The translations under genes and the position numbers were made by a program. Source: Sphingomonas folli (lineage in GTDB: Bacteria; Pseudomonadota; Alphaproteobacteria; Sphingomonadales; Sphingomonadaceae). From it: a stretch of DNA of 64,000 nt. The stretch covers positions 310,001 through 374,000 of the forward strand of contig NZ_JAHXZL010000003.1 in assembly GCF_019429525.1 (NCBI RefSeq), written 5' to 3'. The notes beneath the pieces are model-generated. The model saw only the letters and a list, made by a program, of their open reading frames with translations. It was not told the origin of the DNA and searched no databases. Positions within the stretch are counted from its first letter, which is position 1. The number at the start of each line of letters is the position of its first letter. Shown here in pieces: positions 16,533 through 24,030 of this stretch.

Positions 16533-16922
16533 ATTTACGATTTACTAACCATGGTACAAAACCAACGGGTGGCAGGGGGCAAACACCATTATAGTGCGCC
16601 TTGTCGCTATTATCCTCCTCTCGCGTCTCAATACTATGCCCATCAACGAGGAGTGGCGGGATCCTTGAGGGATTAGGCTCGCGTGAGTCCCTGATGACCG
16701 ATCTTCGTGTAGCGACCACCCACGGACGGCCGCCCAGCAGCCGTTCTCGTCTTGCCGAGCCGGATGTTCTTTTATGGTCTCGCTCGAAGTGCGAACGCGC
16801 GAACCTGCCAGCTCTTGGCTGCATCACGTCGCGAGAGTCGCGGGAACATGGCTGGGGTGGCTCGGGATCAGACCGCAGCGGCGGCGCCGACTCTGTCGAG
16901 CGCAGTCGCACTGGCTCGACCT

Positions 16923-16943
16923 GACAGCCTCGATCAGGCTGTC
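16923..16943. repeat. Perfect inverted repeat
   Basis: GACAGCCT-CGATC-AGGCTGTC is a perfect eight-base-pair stem with a five-base loop in non-coding sequence. No T-run follows. It may be a remnant of a mobile element end or a regulatory site. Confidence 0.3.
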
Positions 16944-17104
16944 ATCGATCAGGAGCAGCGGTGAGTAGCGCCTCGCGGCATCAGCCTTTCCACCTCTCCG
17001 CGATACGTCCCGCGTCGCCGCCTCACCAACATAGGTTTGTAAGAACGAGGTTGACCAGGGAAGCAGTTTATTGATCCTAGGCTATAAAGAGCATCAAGGT
17101 TCAC

Positions 17105-17488
17105 ATGCTTCAGCATATTATCCACGTGCTGCTTGTAGAAGACGATCCGGACATCAGCGCCATCGTGACCCTGGCCTTACACATGGCGCCTGATTTTTCG
17201 GTCGTCGCCGTGCCGACCGGCGGCGACGCGATCAACCACCTCTCTGTTGCCCCGCGGCCCGACATCATCCTCATCGACAACAACCTGCCCGACATGGATG
17301 GGGTCGCACTCGCCAGCGCGATCCGCGCCGCGGATCCCGATATGCCTCCGTTCGCGTTCCTGACCGCGTCGGTACGCCAAGCCGATCACGACCGCTTCGT
17401 CGCGTCCGGCGCACTCGGGGTCATTGCCAAGCCGTTCGACCCGATCTCGCTGGCAACACAGGTGCGAGCGCTGCTGCGTTCGACCTAA
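17105..17488 (+). CDS. Single-domain response regulator (CheY-like)
   Basis: A 127-aa receiver domain with no output domain. The acidic pocket is Glu12-Asp13-Asp14, the phosphoacceptor is Asp58 in ILIDNNLPDMDG, the switch Thr is Thr87 and the conserved Lys is Lys109 (AKPFD). It should be phosphorylated by a histidine kinase and work by protein contact or as a phosphate sink. No kinase gene adjoins it. It stands alone in a gene-poor area, so its partner must be elsewhere. All residues needed for phosphorylation are present. Confidence 0.88.
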   Translation: MLQHIIHVLLVEDDPDISAIVTLALHMAPDFSVVAVPTGGDAINHLSVAPRPDIILIDNNLPDMDGVALASAIRAADPDMPPFAFLTASVRQADHDRFVASGALGVIAKPFDPISLATQVRALLRST

Positions 17489-18057
17489 GACGAACCCGAT
17501 CGAATGTTAGACGCTCGTTAAGGCGGCCACATATAGTGGGGCCGAAAGTATCGCATTGCCACTCTTCAGGTCGGGGCAGAAGCTCGTCATGCTAGATCAC
17601 GCAGGTCTGTTGATCGAATTCGTCCGCGCCTTCGGTGAAGCGTTCGGCAGCCAGGCTGTGATCGTAGCCCAGGATCAGCGGGACAGGGCGACGGGTCCTG
17701 CCCGACAAGGCTGGCAAGACGTCATCGCCGCACTACATATTCAGGCTCAAAGGACATAGTCGTCTGCGCCACGTCGAATGAGGATCGCCGCCTGCTGCAA
17801 GGCTAGTCCTGCGGCGGCTTCTCCCACGCATGGCGATGATAGCAAAACGCTTTAGAGACAAGCTTCGGCCAACATGGATAATGCACAACGACCCGGCTAA
17901 TGCACCAAGTCGGCCTTCGGTTTTATTTAAGAACCTAGGAATTGAGAGCCTAGTACGATTCCGAGGCCGCCGAAGAATGCTATGCCCCATCCACCGTCTA
18001 GCCGGCTCGTGGTGACGCATTTACCCGGAGACGGTGAGGGAACACGCGCGCGACCGA
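17489..18057. other. Non-coding or unassigned region
   Basis: No gene can be supported in these 570 bases. Two short frames (17556-17759 starting at TTG, and 17830-18015) lack a clear ribosome site, domain or codon signal. The sequence around 17830-17960 is AT-rich for this genome. Confidence 0.45.
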
Positions 18058-18777
18058 TCAGGCGGGAGAGCGCGCGCGGCGATGAAGGTAGTTCTCATCG
18101 AAGCCCGCGACCGAGGCGAGAGCCGATGGATTGATAACGGAGATCGACCCGCGGCGGAGGCTGATGATGTCGCGCGTTCGCAGCTCACGCAGCATGCGGT
18201 TTATATGAACGGGTGTCATGCCAAGCGCGTCGGCGAGGATGATCTGGGAGAAAGGCACCTCGAACTCCGTCGAGGCAAGGTCTTCGCCGCGCGCGCGCAC
18301 GAACAGCTCGCAGATCAGATGCGCCACACGCTCGATGCTCGAGCGCCGTCCCATGCTGACGATCCAGGCTCGCAGGGTTCCCTCGTCAGCTAGCTGGGCG
18401 ATGTACATCGCCCTGGCGATGCCGCGGTGCTTGTCGAGCAGGTCATCCATGTGCGTGCGCGATATGGCCGCGACGCGCGCGGGCGTGATCGTCTGGATGC
18501 TGTGATCCATCTGCGCGAGCAGGCCGATGTGCAGGTCGCAGGCGTCGCCCGGCATGAGGAACGCCGTGATCTGACGCGAGCCGTTCGGCAGCACCTTGTA
18601 CCGCATCGCCCAGCCTTCGAGCATCACGAAGACCGGTCCGGGCCGGTCCCCCTCACGGATCAGGTCTGTCTTCGCGGCGATCTTCCGGCTCGCGGACGTC
18701 GCGCGCGCCAGCGCATCGACTTCCGCTTCGCTCAGCGCGACATATCGGCCAAGCTTGTCGATGAACCGGTTCTGCAT
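18058..18777 (-). CDS. Crp/Fnr-family transcriptional regulator
   Basis: A 239-aa DNA-binding protein. Residues about 15-110 form a cyclic-nucleotide-binding-type beta roll (LIREGDRPGPVFVMLEGWAM, FLMPGDACDL), and residues about 150-220 a winged helix (FSQIILADALGMTPVHINRM). No N-terminal Cys cluster for an iron-sulfur centre is present, so it is not a classical oxygen-sensing Fnr, and the phosphate-binding Arg-Ser of cAMP-binding Crp is not obvious. Small sphingomonad and rhizobial regulators of this kind often respond to unknown signals. The ATG at 18777 was preferred over an upstream frame extension, because the extension is AT-rich and lacks the domain. It is monocistronic; targets are unknown. 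Confidence 0.85.
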   Translation of the reverse strand: MQNRFIDKLGRYVALSEAEVDALARATSASRKIAAKTDLIREGDRPGPVFVMLEGWAMRYKVLPNGSRQITAFLMPGDACDLHIGLLAQMDHSIQTITPARVAAISRTHMDDLLDKHRGIARAMYIAQLADEGTLRAWIVSMGRRSSIERVAHLICELFVRARGEDLASTEFEVPFSQIILADALGMTPVHINRMLRELRTRDIISLRRGSISVINPSALASVAGFDENYLHRRARSPA

Positions 18778-18949
18778 CGAAAAAAGCCTACTGGCATCAT
18801 CAGCTGATAGATATTGCTGGTTTTTATTAAAGAATATCAACAAAAGGATGGGCAAATAGGTCCATTCCTGTCATTCTTGTTCCATCGTCGACACGTGCAT
18901 GGGCGCCGGCGGCTGGGAGCACCTTACTCTCGCCTGCTTGTGGAGCGCG

Positions 18950-19234
18950 ATGAAAGTCATGGAAGAGGCCATGTCGACCACCGGTCGCCTGAACCCCGGT
19001 TTGAGCGAACAAGGCGCCGGTGAGGCCGCACTGCTGCTGATCGAGAGCCTCCTACACGGGCTCATCGCGCGCGCCGTGCTCTCGACGGAGGAGGCGATCA
19101 AGATCGTTGAGATCGCGGCTGACGCCAGGCGCGAATTGGCCGACGACCGCATCGACGACCTCAGCCTGAGCGAACGATCGATCGGTGCGTTGATGGCGAT
19201 CGCCAGCAGCCTCCGCACTGACATGCCGGATTGA
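18950..19234 (+). CDS. Hypothetical protein, 94 aa
   Basis: Not recognised. The protein is a mainly helical 94-aa polypeptide (LLLIESLLHGLIARAVLSTE, AIKIVEIAADARRELADDR) with no signal peptide. The ATG at 18950 was chosen for its GGAG four bases upstream; in-frame ATGs at 18962 and 18974 are alternatives. It is divergent from the Crp/Fnr gene, and convergent with the small gene at 19282-19509. The pattern resembles other short, alpha-helical sphingomonad proteins of unknown role. Confidence 0.55.
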   Translation: MKVMEEAMSTTGRLNPGLSEQGAGEAALLLIESLLHGLIARAVLSTEEAIKIVEIAADARRELADDRIDDLSLSERSIGALMAIASSLRTDMPD

Positions 19235-19281
19235 GGCAGGTCAGCCGTTGACTAGCTCGTCATCGGAGCTACCGCGATTTC

Positions 19282-19509
19282 TCAGTGCAGCCCCAACGAC
19301 TGCAGTCGTTGCTCGAGGATGTCAGCACGCTCGCTCATCTCACGATCCATGATCAGCAGCGCCATCTGCGCTGAGCCATCGTCGATCGCACGTGCGATAT
19401 CTCGGCACCGCAGCGCCATGCGGCGCAGTAGCGCAACATCGCTCTCGTCGCCGCGCTCAGGCACGTCGTAGGTGACCGGACTGGCATTCCCGCGACGTGA
19501 CTGAGGCAA
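19282..19509 (-). CDS. Hypothetical protein, up to 75 aa
   Basis: Not recognised. The C-terminal 50 residues form charged helices (LLRRMALRCRDIARAIDD, MDREMSERADILEQRLQSLG) that look like real coding sequence. The longest frame would start at TTG. A GTG at 19464 giving 60 aa is also possible, so the start is uncertain. It lies just downstream of the BLUF-like gene on the same strand, 33 bases after it, and may be cotranscribed. Confidence 0.4.
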   Translation of the reverse strand: MPQSRRGNASPVTYDVPERGDESDVALLRRMALRCRDIARAIDDGSAQMALLIMDREMSERADILEQRLQSLGLH

Positions 19510-19542
19510 CGTCCGCCAGCGACGCGCGCATGCACCATGCTT

Positions 19543-19968
19543 TCATCTGAGGAACTTCGCAAATCCGATGAAATATGCTCTGCTCTTGATGTCTGTCAGG
19601 TTCGCGACCGATGATTTTACTGAATCGAGGACGTTGGCGACACCCGCGTGATCTTGGAACAAGAGGCAGCTCATCGGTGATCGGTCAAACTCTCGATGCC
19701 GCACGTCTCTTCGACTCAGTATGTCGACGCCGAAGTGTCGGCCATCGGACATGATCCGCGCGAAGGTATTCTCAACCACTTTCCGCTCACCCTCGAGAGC
19801 GCATAGAAACCTAGCTCCGTCGCACAGGAACAACCCGGTGACCTGCTCGGCTGCATTCCGCTGCCACGATCGGTCACATAGGAGCCAGATGTCGTCGCTC
19901 GAGAGGCACCTGGCAGCCCTGCTAGAGAAGATGATCTGGTGCAACGTGCCTCGTCCTGCCCCGATCAA
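19543..19968 (-). CDS. BLUF-domain-like protein lacking photoactive residues
   Basis: A 141-aa protein with the fold signature of BLUF flavin photoreceptors (LHQIIFSSRA, QRNAAEQVTGLFLCDGARFL, ALEGERKVV, FARIMSDGRHFGVDIL) and a helical tail of about 35 aa. In functional BLUF domains a Tyr, an Asn and a Gln surround FAD (Tyr21, Asn45, Gln63 in AppA). The equivalent positions here, at identical spacing, are Phe14, Asn38 and Cys56, so Tyr and Gln are both replaced. Conventional BLUF photochemistry should therefore be absent, although flavin or another ligand may still bind. The start is uncertain: only TTG codons (19968 or 19944) begin this frame, while a well-placed ribosome site and ATG at 19984 open a different frame. 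It may be a redox or ligand sensor, or a decaying gene. Confidence 0.7.
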   Translation of the reverse strand: MIGAGRGTLHQIIFSSRAARCLSSDDIWLLCDRSWQRNAAEQVTGLFLCDGARFLCALEGERKVVENTFARIMSDGRHFGVDILSRRDVRHREFDRSPMSCLLFQDHAGVANVLDSVKSSVANLTDIKSRAYFIGFAKFLR

Positions 19969-20413
19969 CGGGTAGATCGCGCATTGCTCTCCTCGTTATA
20001 GACCGGAGTCTATATACTTGATCAGTAATGTAAAATTTGTCGGCGGGGCAGTGACGATCTCGATCGGGCGTTCGCGCTGCCGCTAGGCACGCTTTAACCC
20101 ACGGACCCACGTGCCTGGAGCGCCGCACATCACACCGACGATCAAATCCCCTACGCTGGGTGTGGCGATTGCCGAAGCCGCGAGATCGCCGAAGGCCCAG
20201 GCGGTGTTGTCAAAGCAACTGCACATGGCGCGAGATAGCCGAATGTCCGGCCCGTTCACCTGCTCGATGGCGAGGAAACGACGGCGATCTCGAAAGCGGC
20301 GCGACGAGTTCACCGCGCTGACAGCTCCACGAAAGTAGCTGAGCGATCGCGTGATGCGCTAGCAAGCCAAGTCACAAAATCTCGGTCCTATTCGATCCAT
20401 GCGTCTTAATTGG
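19969..20413. other. Unassigned intergenic region
   Basis: No well-supported gene. A 76-codon minus-strand frame (20083-20313) and a 75-codon plus-strand frame (20111-20338) overlap each other, and neither shows a domain. An AGGAG ribosome site followed by ATG at 19984 leads into only 20 codons before a stop, just upstream of the BLUF-like gene. Confidence 0.4.
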
Positions 20414-21247
20414 TTATGTCAGCTTTGCCGATCCGTCACCGAACGGGCTTACAGCTTTGACAGACGCGACGTTGCGGTGCTCATCCAGGCGCAGGCACAG
20501 GTCGGCGCGGGTCGGCATCTCAGACCAGATGTGCCGCGTGAGCCGTTCGTAGTGAGCGACAAATCTCTCGACCTGAGCGTCGTCCATCACACCCGCGCCC
20601 CCGCCGCGCGCGCGGCGTAGCCCCTCCTCCTGCTCGATGCGCCAGCGCAGGACGGTCGACCAGTCCGGCGGGATCGTCAGCGCGAGAAGGTCGACGTGCT
20701 CGAACAGCTGTGCATAGTCGGTCGCCAGCGCGGCGTTCGCGTAACGCCGCCACCGTCCCTCGGCATCCTCCTCCGCCTCCAGCCCGTTCAGCGGCGCCGC
20801 CAGGCTCGCCTCCGCCTGCGGGCGCGCGCCGACGCACCATCCCTCGAAGACGACCAACTCCGTCCGCTCGGGCGCGCTCGGCCAACGGCCGCGCGGCAGG
20901 CGATCGTCGGTCGCTTTGTCGAAGCGCGGTAGCGGCGCCGGCTCCCCGCGCGCGATCGCGGCGAGCGTCGCCGCACCGAGCGCCACGTCATGCGTGCCCG
21001 GGACGCCTCGGGTGGCGAGCAGCGGATGGACCTCGTACGCCAGCCGCTCCCGCTCGGCGCGGGTGAGATAGAGATCGTCGAGCGACAGGATCGCGCTCCG
21101 CTCGAACCGCTGCGCCAGCCGCGCGGCGACGGTCGACTTCCCACTGCCCTGCGCGCCGCACAGCCCGAGGACGAGAGGCGGATCGCCGGACGCGCGCTCG
21201 GCCAGCCGACCCGCGACCAGGTCGGCGATCGCCGCCTCAGGCGACAC
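20414..21247 (-). CDS. D-glycerate 3-kinase (P-loop type)
   Basis: A 277-aa kinase of the plant-type GLYK/P-loop family, expected to phosphorylate D-glycerate to 3-phosphoglycerate with ATP and feed lower glycolysis. Walker A is GAQGSGKST (31-39). ILSLDDLYLT, LLATRGVPGTHDVALG and FEGWCVGARPQ are typical of this kinase family. The GTG at 21247 was chosen because it overlaps the last 11 bases of the upstream dehydrogenase gene, with AGGAG ten bases before it. This implies coupled translation. Together with that dehydrogenase it makes a two-step route from hydroxypyruvate (or tartronate semialdehyde) to 3-phosphoglycerate. The nearby hydroxyacid oxidase suggests use of glycolate or related C2/C3 acids. 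Confidence 0.85.
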   Translation of the reverse strand: MSPEAAIADLVAGRLAERASGDPPLVLGLCGAQGSGKSTVAARLAQRFERSAILSLDDLYLTRAERERLAYEVHPLLATRGVPGTHDVALGAATLAAIARGEPAPLPRFDKATDDRLPRGRWPSAPERTELVVFEGWCVGARPQAEASLAAPLNGLEAEEDAEGRWRRYANAALATDYAQLFEHVDLLALTIPPDWSTVLRWRIEQEEGLRRARGGGAGVMDDAQVERFVAHYERLTRHIWSEMPTRADLCLRLDEHRNVASVKAVSPFGDGSAKLT

Positions 21248-22208
21248 GATCGCCGGGCTCCTCGCCGCGCCGATGCGCCGCCAGATTGTCGGCGACACGC
21301 AGGCCCATCGCGGTCCGCGCCTCGATGGTCGCGCTTCCCAGGTGCGGCAACAGCACCGCGCGGGGATGCGCGAGCAGCTCGGGGTGGACGATCGGTTCGC
21401 GCTCATAGACGTCGAGCCCGACGCCGCCGATCCGGCGCTGGCGTAGCGCCTCCGCGAGCGCGGCCTCGTCGATCACCGACCCGCGGGCGGTGTTCACGAC
21501 GATGGCGTGCGGTCGCATCCGTGCGAGTAGCGCGGTGTCCACCAGATGGCGGGTCGCCGCGCCGCCCGGCACGTGCAGCGACAGCACGTCGCACTCGGCG
21601 GCCAATGCCGCGGGCGACTCGGCCCGGGTGGCCTCGAGCGCGCGTTCCACCTCGGGCGCCGCGGCCGAGCGGCTGGCATAGCGGATACGCATGCCCAGAC
21701 CTCTCGCCTTGACCGCGGTCGCCTGCGCGATCCGGCCGAAGCCGATCAGCCCGAGGGTCTTGCCGCAGAGCCCCTGTCCGATGAGATGCGAGGGCCGCCA
21801 GCCGGTCCACTCCCCCGCACGCACCTCGCGCTCGCCCTCGCCGGCACGTCGCGCCGCCATCAGCATCAGCAGGATCGCGATCTCCGCGGTCGCCTCGGTC
21901 AGCACGTCGGGCGTGTTGGTCACCACCACCCCCGCGGCACGCGCCGCCGCCAGATCGATGTGGTCGACGCCCGCGCCGTAATTGGCGAGGATGCGCACGC
22001 GGCGACCCGGCGTCGCCAGCAGGTCGGCGTCGATCCGGTCGGTGATCGTCGGGACCAGGGCATCGTAGCCGGTCATCGCCGCGGCGAGCGCGGCGCGATC
22101 GAGCGGTCGGTCGTCGGCGCTGAGCGTGGTCTCCCACGACCCCGCGAGGTGGCGCTCCACCGCCTCGGGCAGGCGGCGGGTGACGAGAAGCTTGGGCCGG
22201 TCGGTCAT
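21237..22208 (-). CDS. D-2-hydroxyacid dehydrogenase (glyoxylate/hydroxypyruvate reductase-like)
   Basis: A 323-aa NAD(P)-dependent D-isomer-specific dehydrogenase. The Rossmann fold is seen at GLIGFGRIAQ (153-162), where the third Gly of the usual motif is Ala. Catalytic residues are Arg242 (NTARGSVID), Glu271 (VYEREP) and His289 (PHLGSA). Arg180 after the second strand favours NADPH. The likely reaction is reduction of glyoxylate to glycolate or hydroxypyruvate to D-glycerate. It is translationally coupled to the glycerate kinase downstream, which supports the hydroxypyruvate role. It diverges from an FMN-dependent hydroxyacid oxidase across a perfect palindrome (22298-22311). Related family members act on other 2-ketoacids, so the substrate is an inference from context. 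Confidence 0.87.
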   Translation of the reverse strand: MTDRPKLLVTRRLPEAVERHLAGSWETTLSADDRPLDRAALAAAMTGYDALVPTITDRIDADLLATPGRRVRILANYGAGVDHIDLAAARAAGVVVTNTPDVLTEATAEIAILLMLMAARRAGEGEREVRAGEWTGWRPSHLIGQGLCGKTLGLIGFGRIAQATAVKARGLGMRIRYASRSAAAPEVERALEATRAESPAALAAECDVLSLHVPGGAATRHLVDTALLARMRPHAIVVNTARGSVIDEAALAEALRQRRIGGVGLDVYEREPIVHPELLAHPRAVLLPHLGSATIEARTAMGLRVADNLAAHRRGEEPGDRVA

Positions 22209-22297
22209 GGTCAGCGATGTTCCAGTGGCAGTGAGGATACCGACGTGTAGCAGGCTCGGCCGGTATCTAGACCGTGATCGCTTGTTCCCACCGGCAC

Positions 22298-22311
22298 ATG
22301 TTGTACAACAT
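22298..22311. promoter_or_regulatory. Perfect 14-bp palindrome in divergent promoter
   Basis: ATGTTGTACAACAT is perfectly self-complementary and sits midway between the divergent dehydrogenase and oxidase genes. The TTGTACAA core resembles sites of FCD-type GntR regulators. No such regulator adjoins it, so the binding protein would be encoded elsewhere. Role as a shared operator is inferred. Confidence 0.5.
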
Positions 22312-22373
22312 CATCTGATATTTCAGTTAGACCCCTCGCACGACACCAGCCCTCCTGTCGAGTGCCTGCCGCC

Positions 22374-23543
22374 ATGACCATCATCTCGTCGCCGATGGAT
22401 TTCCGACGTGCGGCACAGGCCCGTCTGCCACGCTTCCTGTTCGACTATGCCGACGGCGGCGCGGGCACGGAATCGACGCTACGCGCCAACGTAGAGGATC
22501 TCGCCCGACTGCGCGTGCGTCAACGCGTGCTGCGCGACGTCGCCGACATCGACCTGTCGACCGATCTACTGGGTGACCGCAGGCCGCTTCCGGTGGCGCT
22601 CGGGCCGATCGGGATCGGCGGCATGTTCCGCCGTCGCGGCGAGGTGCAGGCGGCCCGCGCGGCCACGCGGGTGGGCATCCCCTTCACGCTGTCGACGGTC
22701 AGCCTCTGCTCGCTGCCGGAGGTGCGCGCGGCGACCGACGGCCCCTTGTGGTTCCAGCTCTACGTCATCCGCGACCGCGCCTTCATGCGCGACCTGATCG
22801 CGACGGCGAAGGTCGCCGGCGCCGAAGCGCTGGTCTTCACCGTCGACATGCCCGTGCCGGGCACGCGCTACCGCGACGCCCACTCCGGCATGGCGGGGCC
22901 GCACGCGGCGCTGCGACGCGTCTGGCAGGCGATGGGCCGGCCGGGCTGGGCCTGGGACGTCGGCGTGCGCGGGCGCCCGCACGCGCTCGGCAACCTCGCG
23001 CCGGTGCTGGGCGCGGCGTCGGGCATGGATGATTATATGGGCTGGCTGAGCGACAATTTCGATCCGTCGGTCGCCTGGAAGGACATCGCCTGGATCCGCG
23101 ACGCCTGGGACGGTCCGCTCCTCATCAAGGGCATATTGGACCCCGACGACGCGCGCGCCGCGGTCGACGCCGGGGCGGATGGGATCGTCGTCTCCAATCA
23201 CGGCGGACGGCAACTCGACGGCGCGTCGTCGAGCGCGCAGGCGCTGCCGGCGATCGCCGCAGCGGTCGCGGGGCGACTGACCGTCCTGGCGGACTCGGGC
23301 ATACGCTGCGGGCTCGACGTCGTCCGTATGCTGGCGCTGGGCGCCGACGGGGTGCTGCTCGGCCGCGCCTGGCTCTACGCGCTGGCGGCCCGGGGGGAGG
23401 AGGGCGTCGTGACGCTGTTGCGCCTGATCGAGCAGGAGATGCGAGTCGCGATGGCGCTGTCCGGCGTCCGCAGCGTCGCGGAGATCGACCCCGCCATCCT
23501 CGAGCGGGCGCGCGACCCCGACATGTCCCCGCCCCGCGGATGA
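22374..23543 (+). CDS. FMN-dependent alpha-hydroxyacid oxidase/L-lactate dehydrogenase
   Basis: A 389-aa TIM-barrel flavoenzyme of the LldD/glycolate oxidase family that oxidises L-2-hydroxyacids to 2-ketoacids. Family hallmarks are the N-terminal [13 protein letters not shown] with the substrate-binding Tyr25, FMN-contact Lys252 (LLIKGI), the catalytic His276 in [10 protein letters not shown] and the later [12 protein letters not shown] segment. The length is typical. The ATG at 22374 is preferred over a GTG four codons earlier. It is divergent from hydroxyacid dehydrogenase and glycerate kinase genes, so the substrate may be glycolate, L-lactate or another hydroxyacid feeding the same intermediates. 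Such enzymes are often membrane associated and reduce quinone, but no transmembrane segment is seen. Confidence 0.9.
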   Translation: MTIISSPMDFRRAAQARLPRFLFDYADGGAGTESTLRANVEDLARLRVRQRVLRDVADIDLSTDLLGDRRPLPVALGPIGIGGMFRRRGEVQAARAATRVGIPFTLSTVSLCSLPEVRAATDGPLWFQLYVIRDRAFMRDLIATAKVAGAEALVFTVDMPVPGTRYRDAHSGMAGPHAALRRVWQAMGRPGWAWDVGVRGRPHALGNLAPVLGAASGMDDYMGWLSDNFDPSVAWKDIAWIRDAWDGPLLIKGILDPDDARAAVDAGADGIVVSNHGGRQLDGASSSAQALPAIAAAVAGRLTVLADSGIRCGLDVVRMLALGADGVLLGRAWLYALAARGEEGVVTLLRLIEQEMRVAMALSGVRSVAEIDPAILERARDPDMSPPRG

Positions 23544-23619
23544 GTACCTCCGCCGCGCGGCACTCCTGCCGCCGCTCGCCCGGCTCCTCGATGCCGAGTC
23601 GGATGACATCCCCCCGGCG

Positions 23620-24030
23620 TCAGATACCGGGGCGAGGGTTTCCGCCCCGGCCCGACTCCCGGCGGGGTGCCGGATGCTCGCTCTGCCGGAACACGCGGCG
23701 CGCCTCCGGCCAGTCCCCGGCCGCGCCCGCCGGCCGACGCTGCAGCGCCCCCATGCGGCGGTGCCAGTCGATCAGCGCGGGCAGAGTGGCGCTCGCGCGG
23801 TCGAGCCCGTCCGGGTCGTAGTCGGCGGTGACGGTCATGATCATCACCAGCCGGTCCGCGACGCGATAGATCTCCAGCTCGGCGATGCCGTGGCGACGCT
23901 GCACCTCGAGCACCGCCGCGGGCGTGTGACCGGGCGCATGTGCCTTGTCATAGGCGGCATAGACCGCGTCGTCCGCGACGAGGTCCTGCACGCGGACGAT
24001 CCGCCGTGGCGCCGGCGACGCCTCGCTCAC
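23620..24030 (-). CDS. L-rhamnose/L-fucose mutarotase family protein (DUF718-like)
   Basis: A 136-aa protein of the small ferredoxin-like sugar mutarotase family, which interconverts alpha and beta anomers of 6-deoxyhexoses. Family marks are the helix near VYAAYDKAHAPGHTPAAVLE, the strand pair around IAELEIYRVADRLVMIM and the helix LPALIDWHRRMGALQ. The C-terminal 20 residues are Pro/Arg-rich and beyond the usual end. It is the last gene of the minus-strand glycan operon, and its start overlaps the stop of the beta-helix gene by four bases (ATGA). The context (dehydratase, lactonase remnant, GH29 nearby) points to L-fucose or a similar deoxysugar. The exact sugar is inferred. Confidence 0.78.
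   Translation of the reverse strand: MSEASPAPRRIVRVQDLVADDAVYAAYDKAHAPGHTPAAVLEVQRRHGIAELEIYRVADRLVMIMTVTADYDPDGLDRASATLPALIDWHRRMGALQRRPAGAAGDWPEARRVFRQSEHPAPRRESGRGGNPRPGI

Larger units (their letters stand above)
16422..17104. other. Gene-poor region upstream of the adhesin
   Basis: No convincing gene was found in this 680-base, comparatively AT-rich stretch. It holds the adhesin promoter region, an imperfect palindrome at 16505-16532, a second ACCATGGT at 16548-16555 and an eight-base-pair hairpin at 16923-16943. Open frames here lack recognisable domains and ribosome sites. Confidence 0.5.

Noticed and set aside
17556..18015. Two short open frames after the response regulator
   Set aside because: TTG or poorly supported starts, no family resemblance, and AT-rich composition unlike neighbouring genes.
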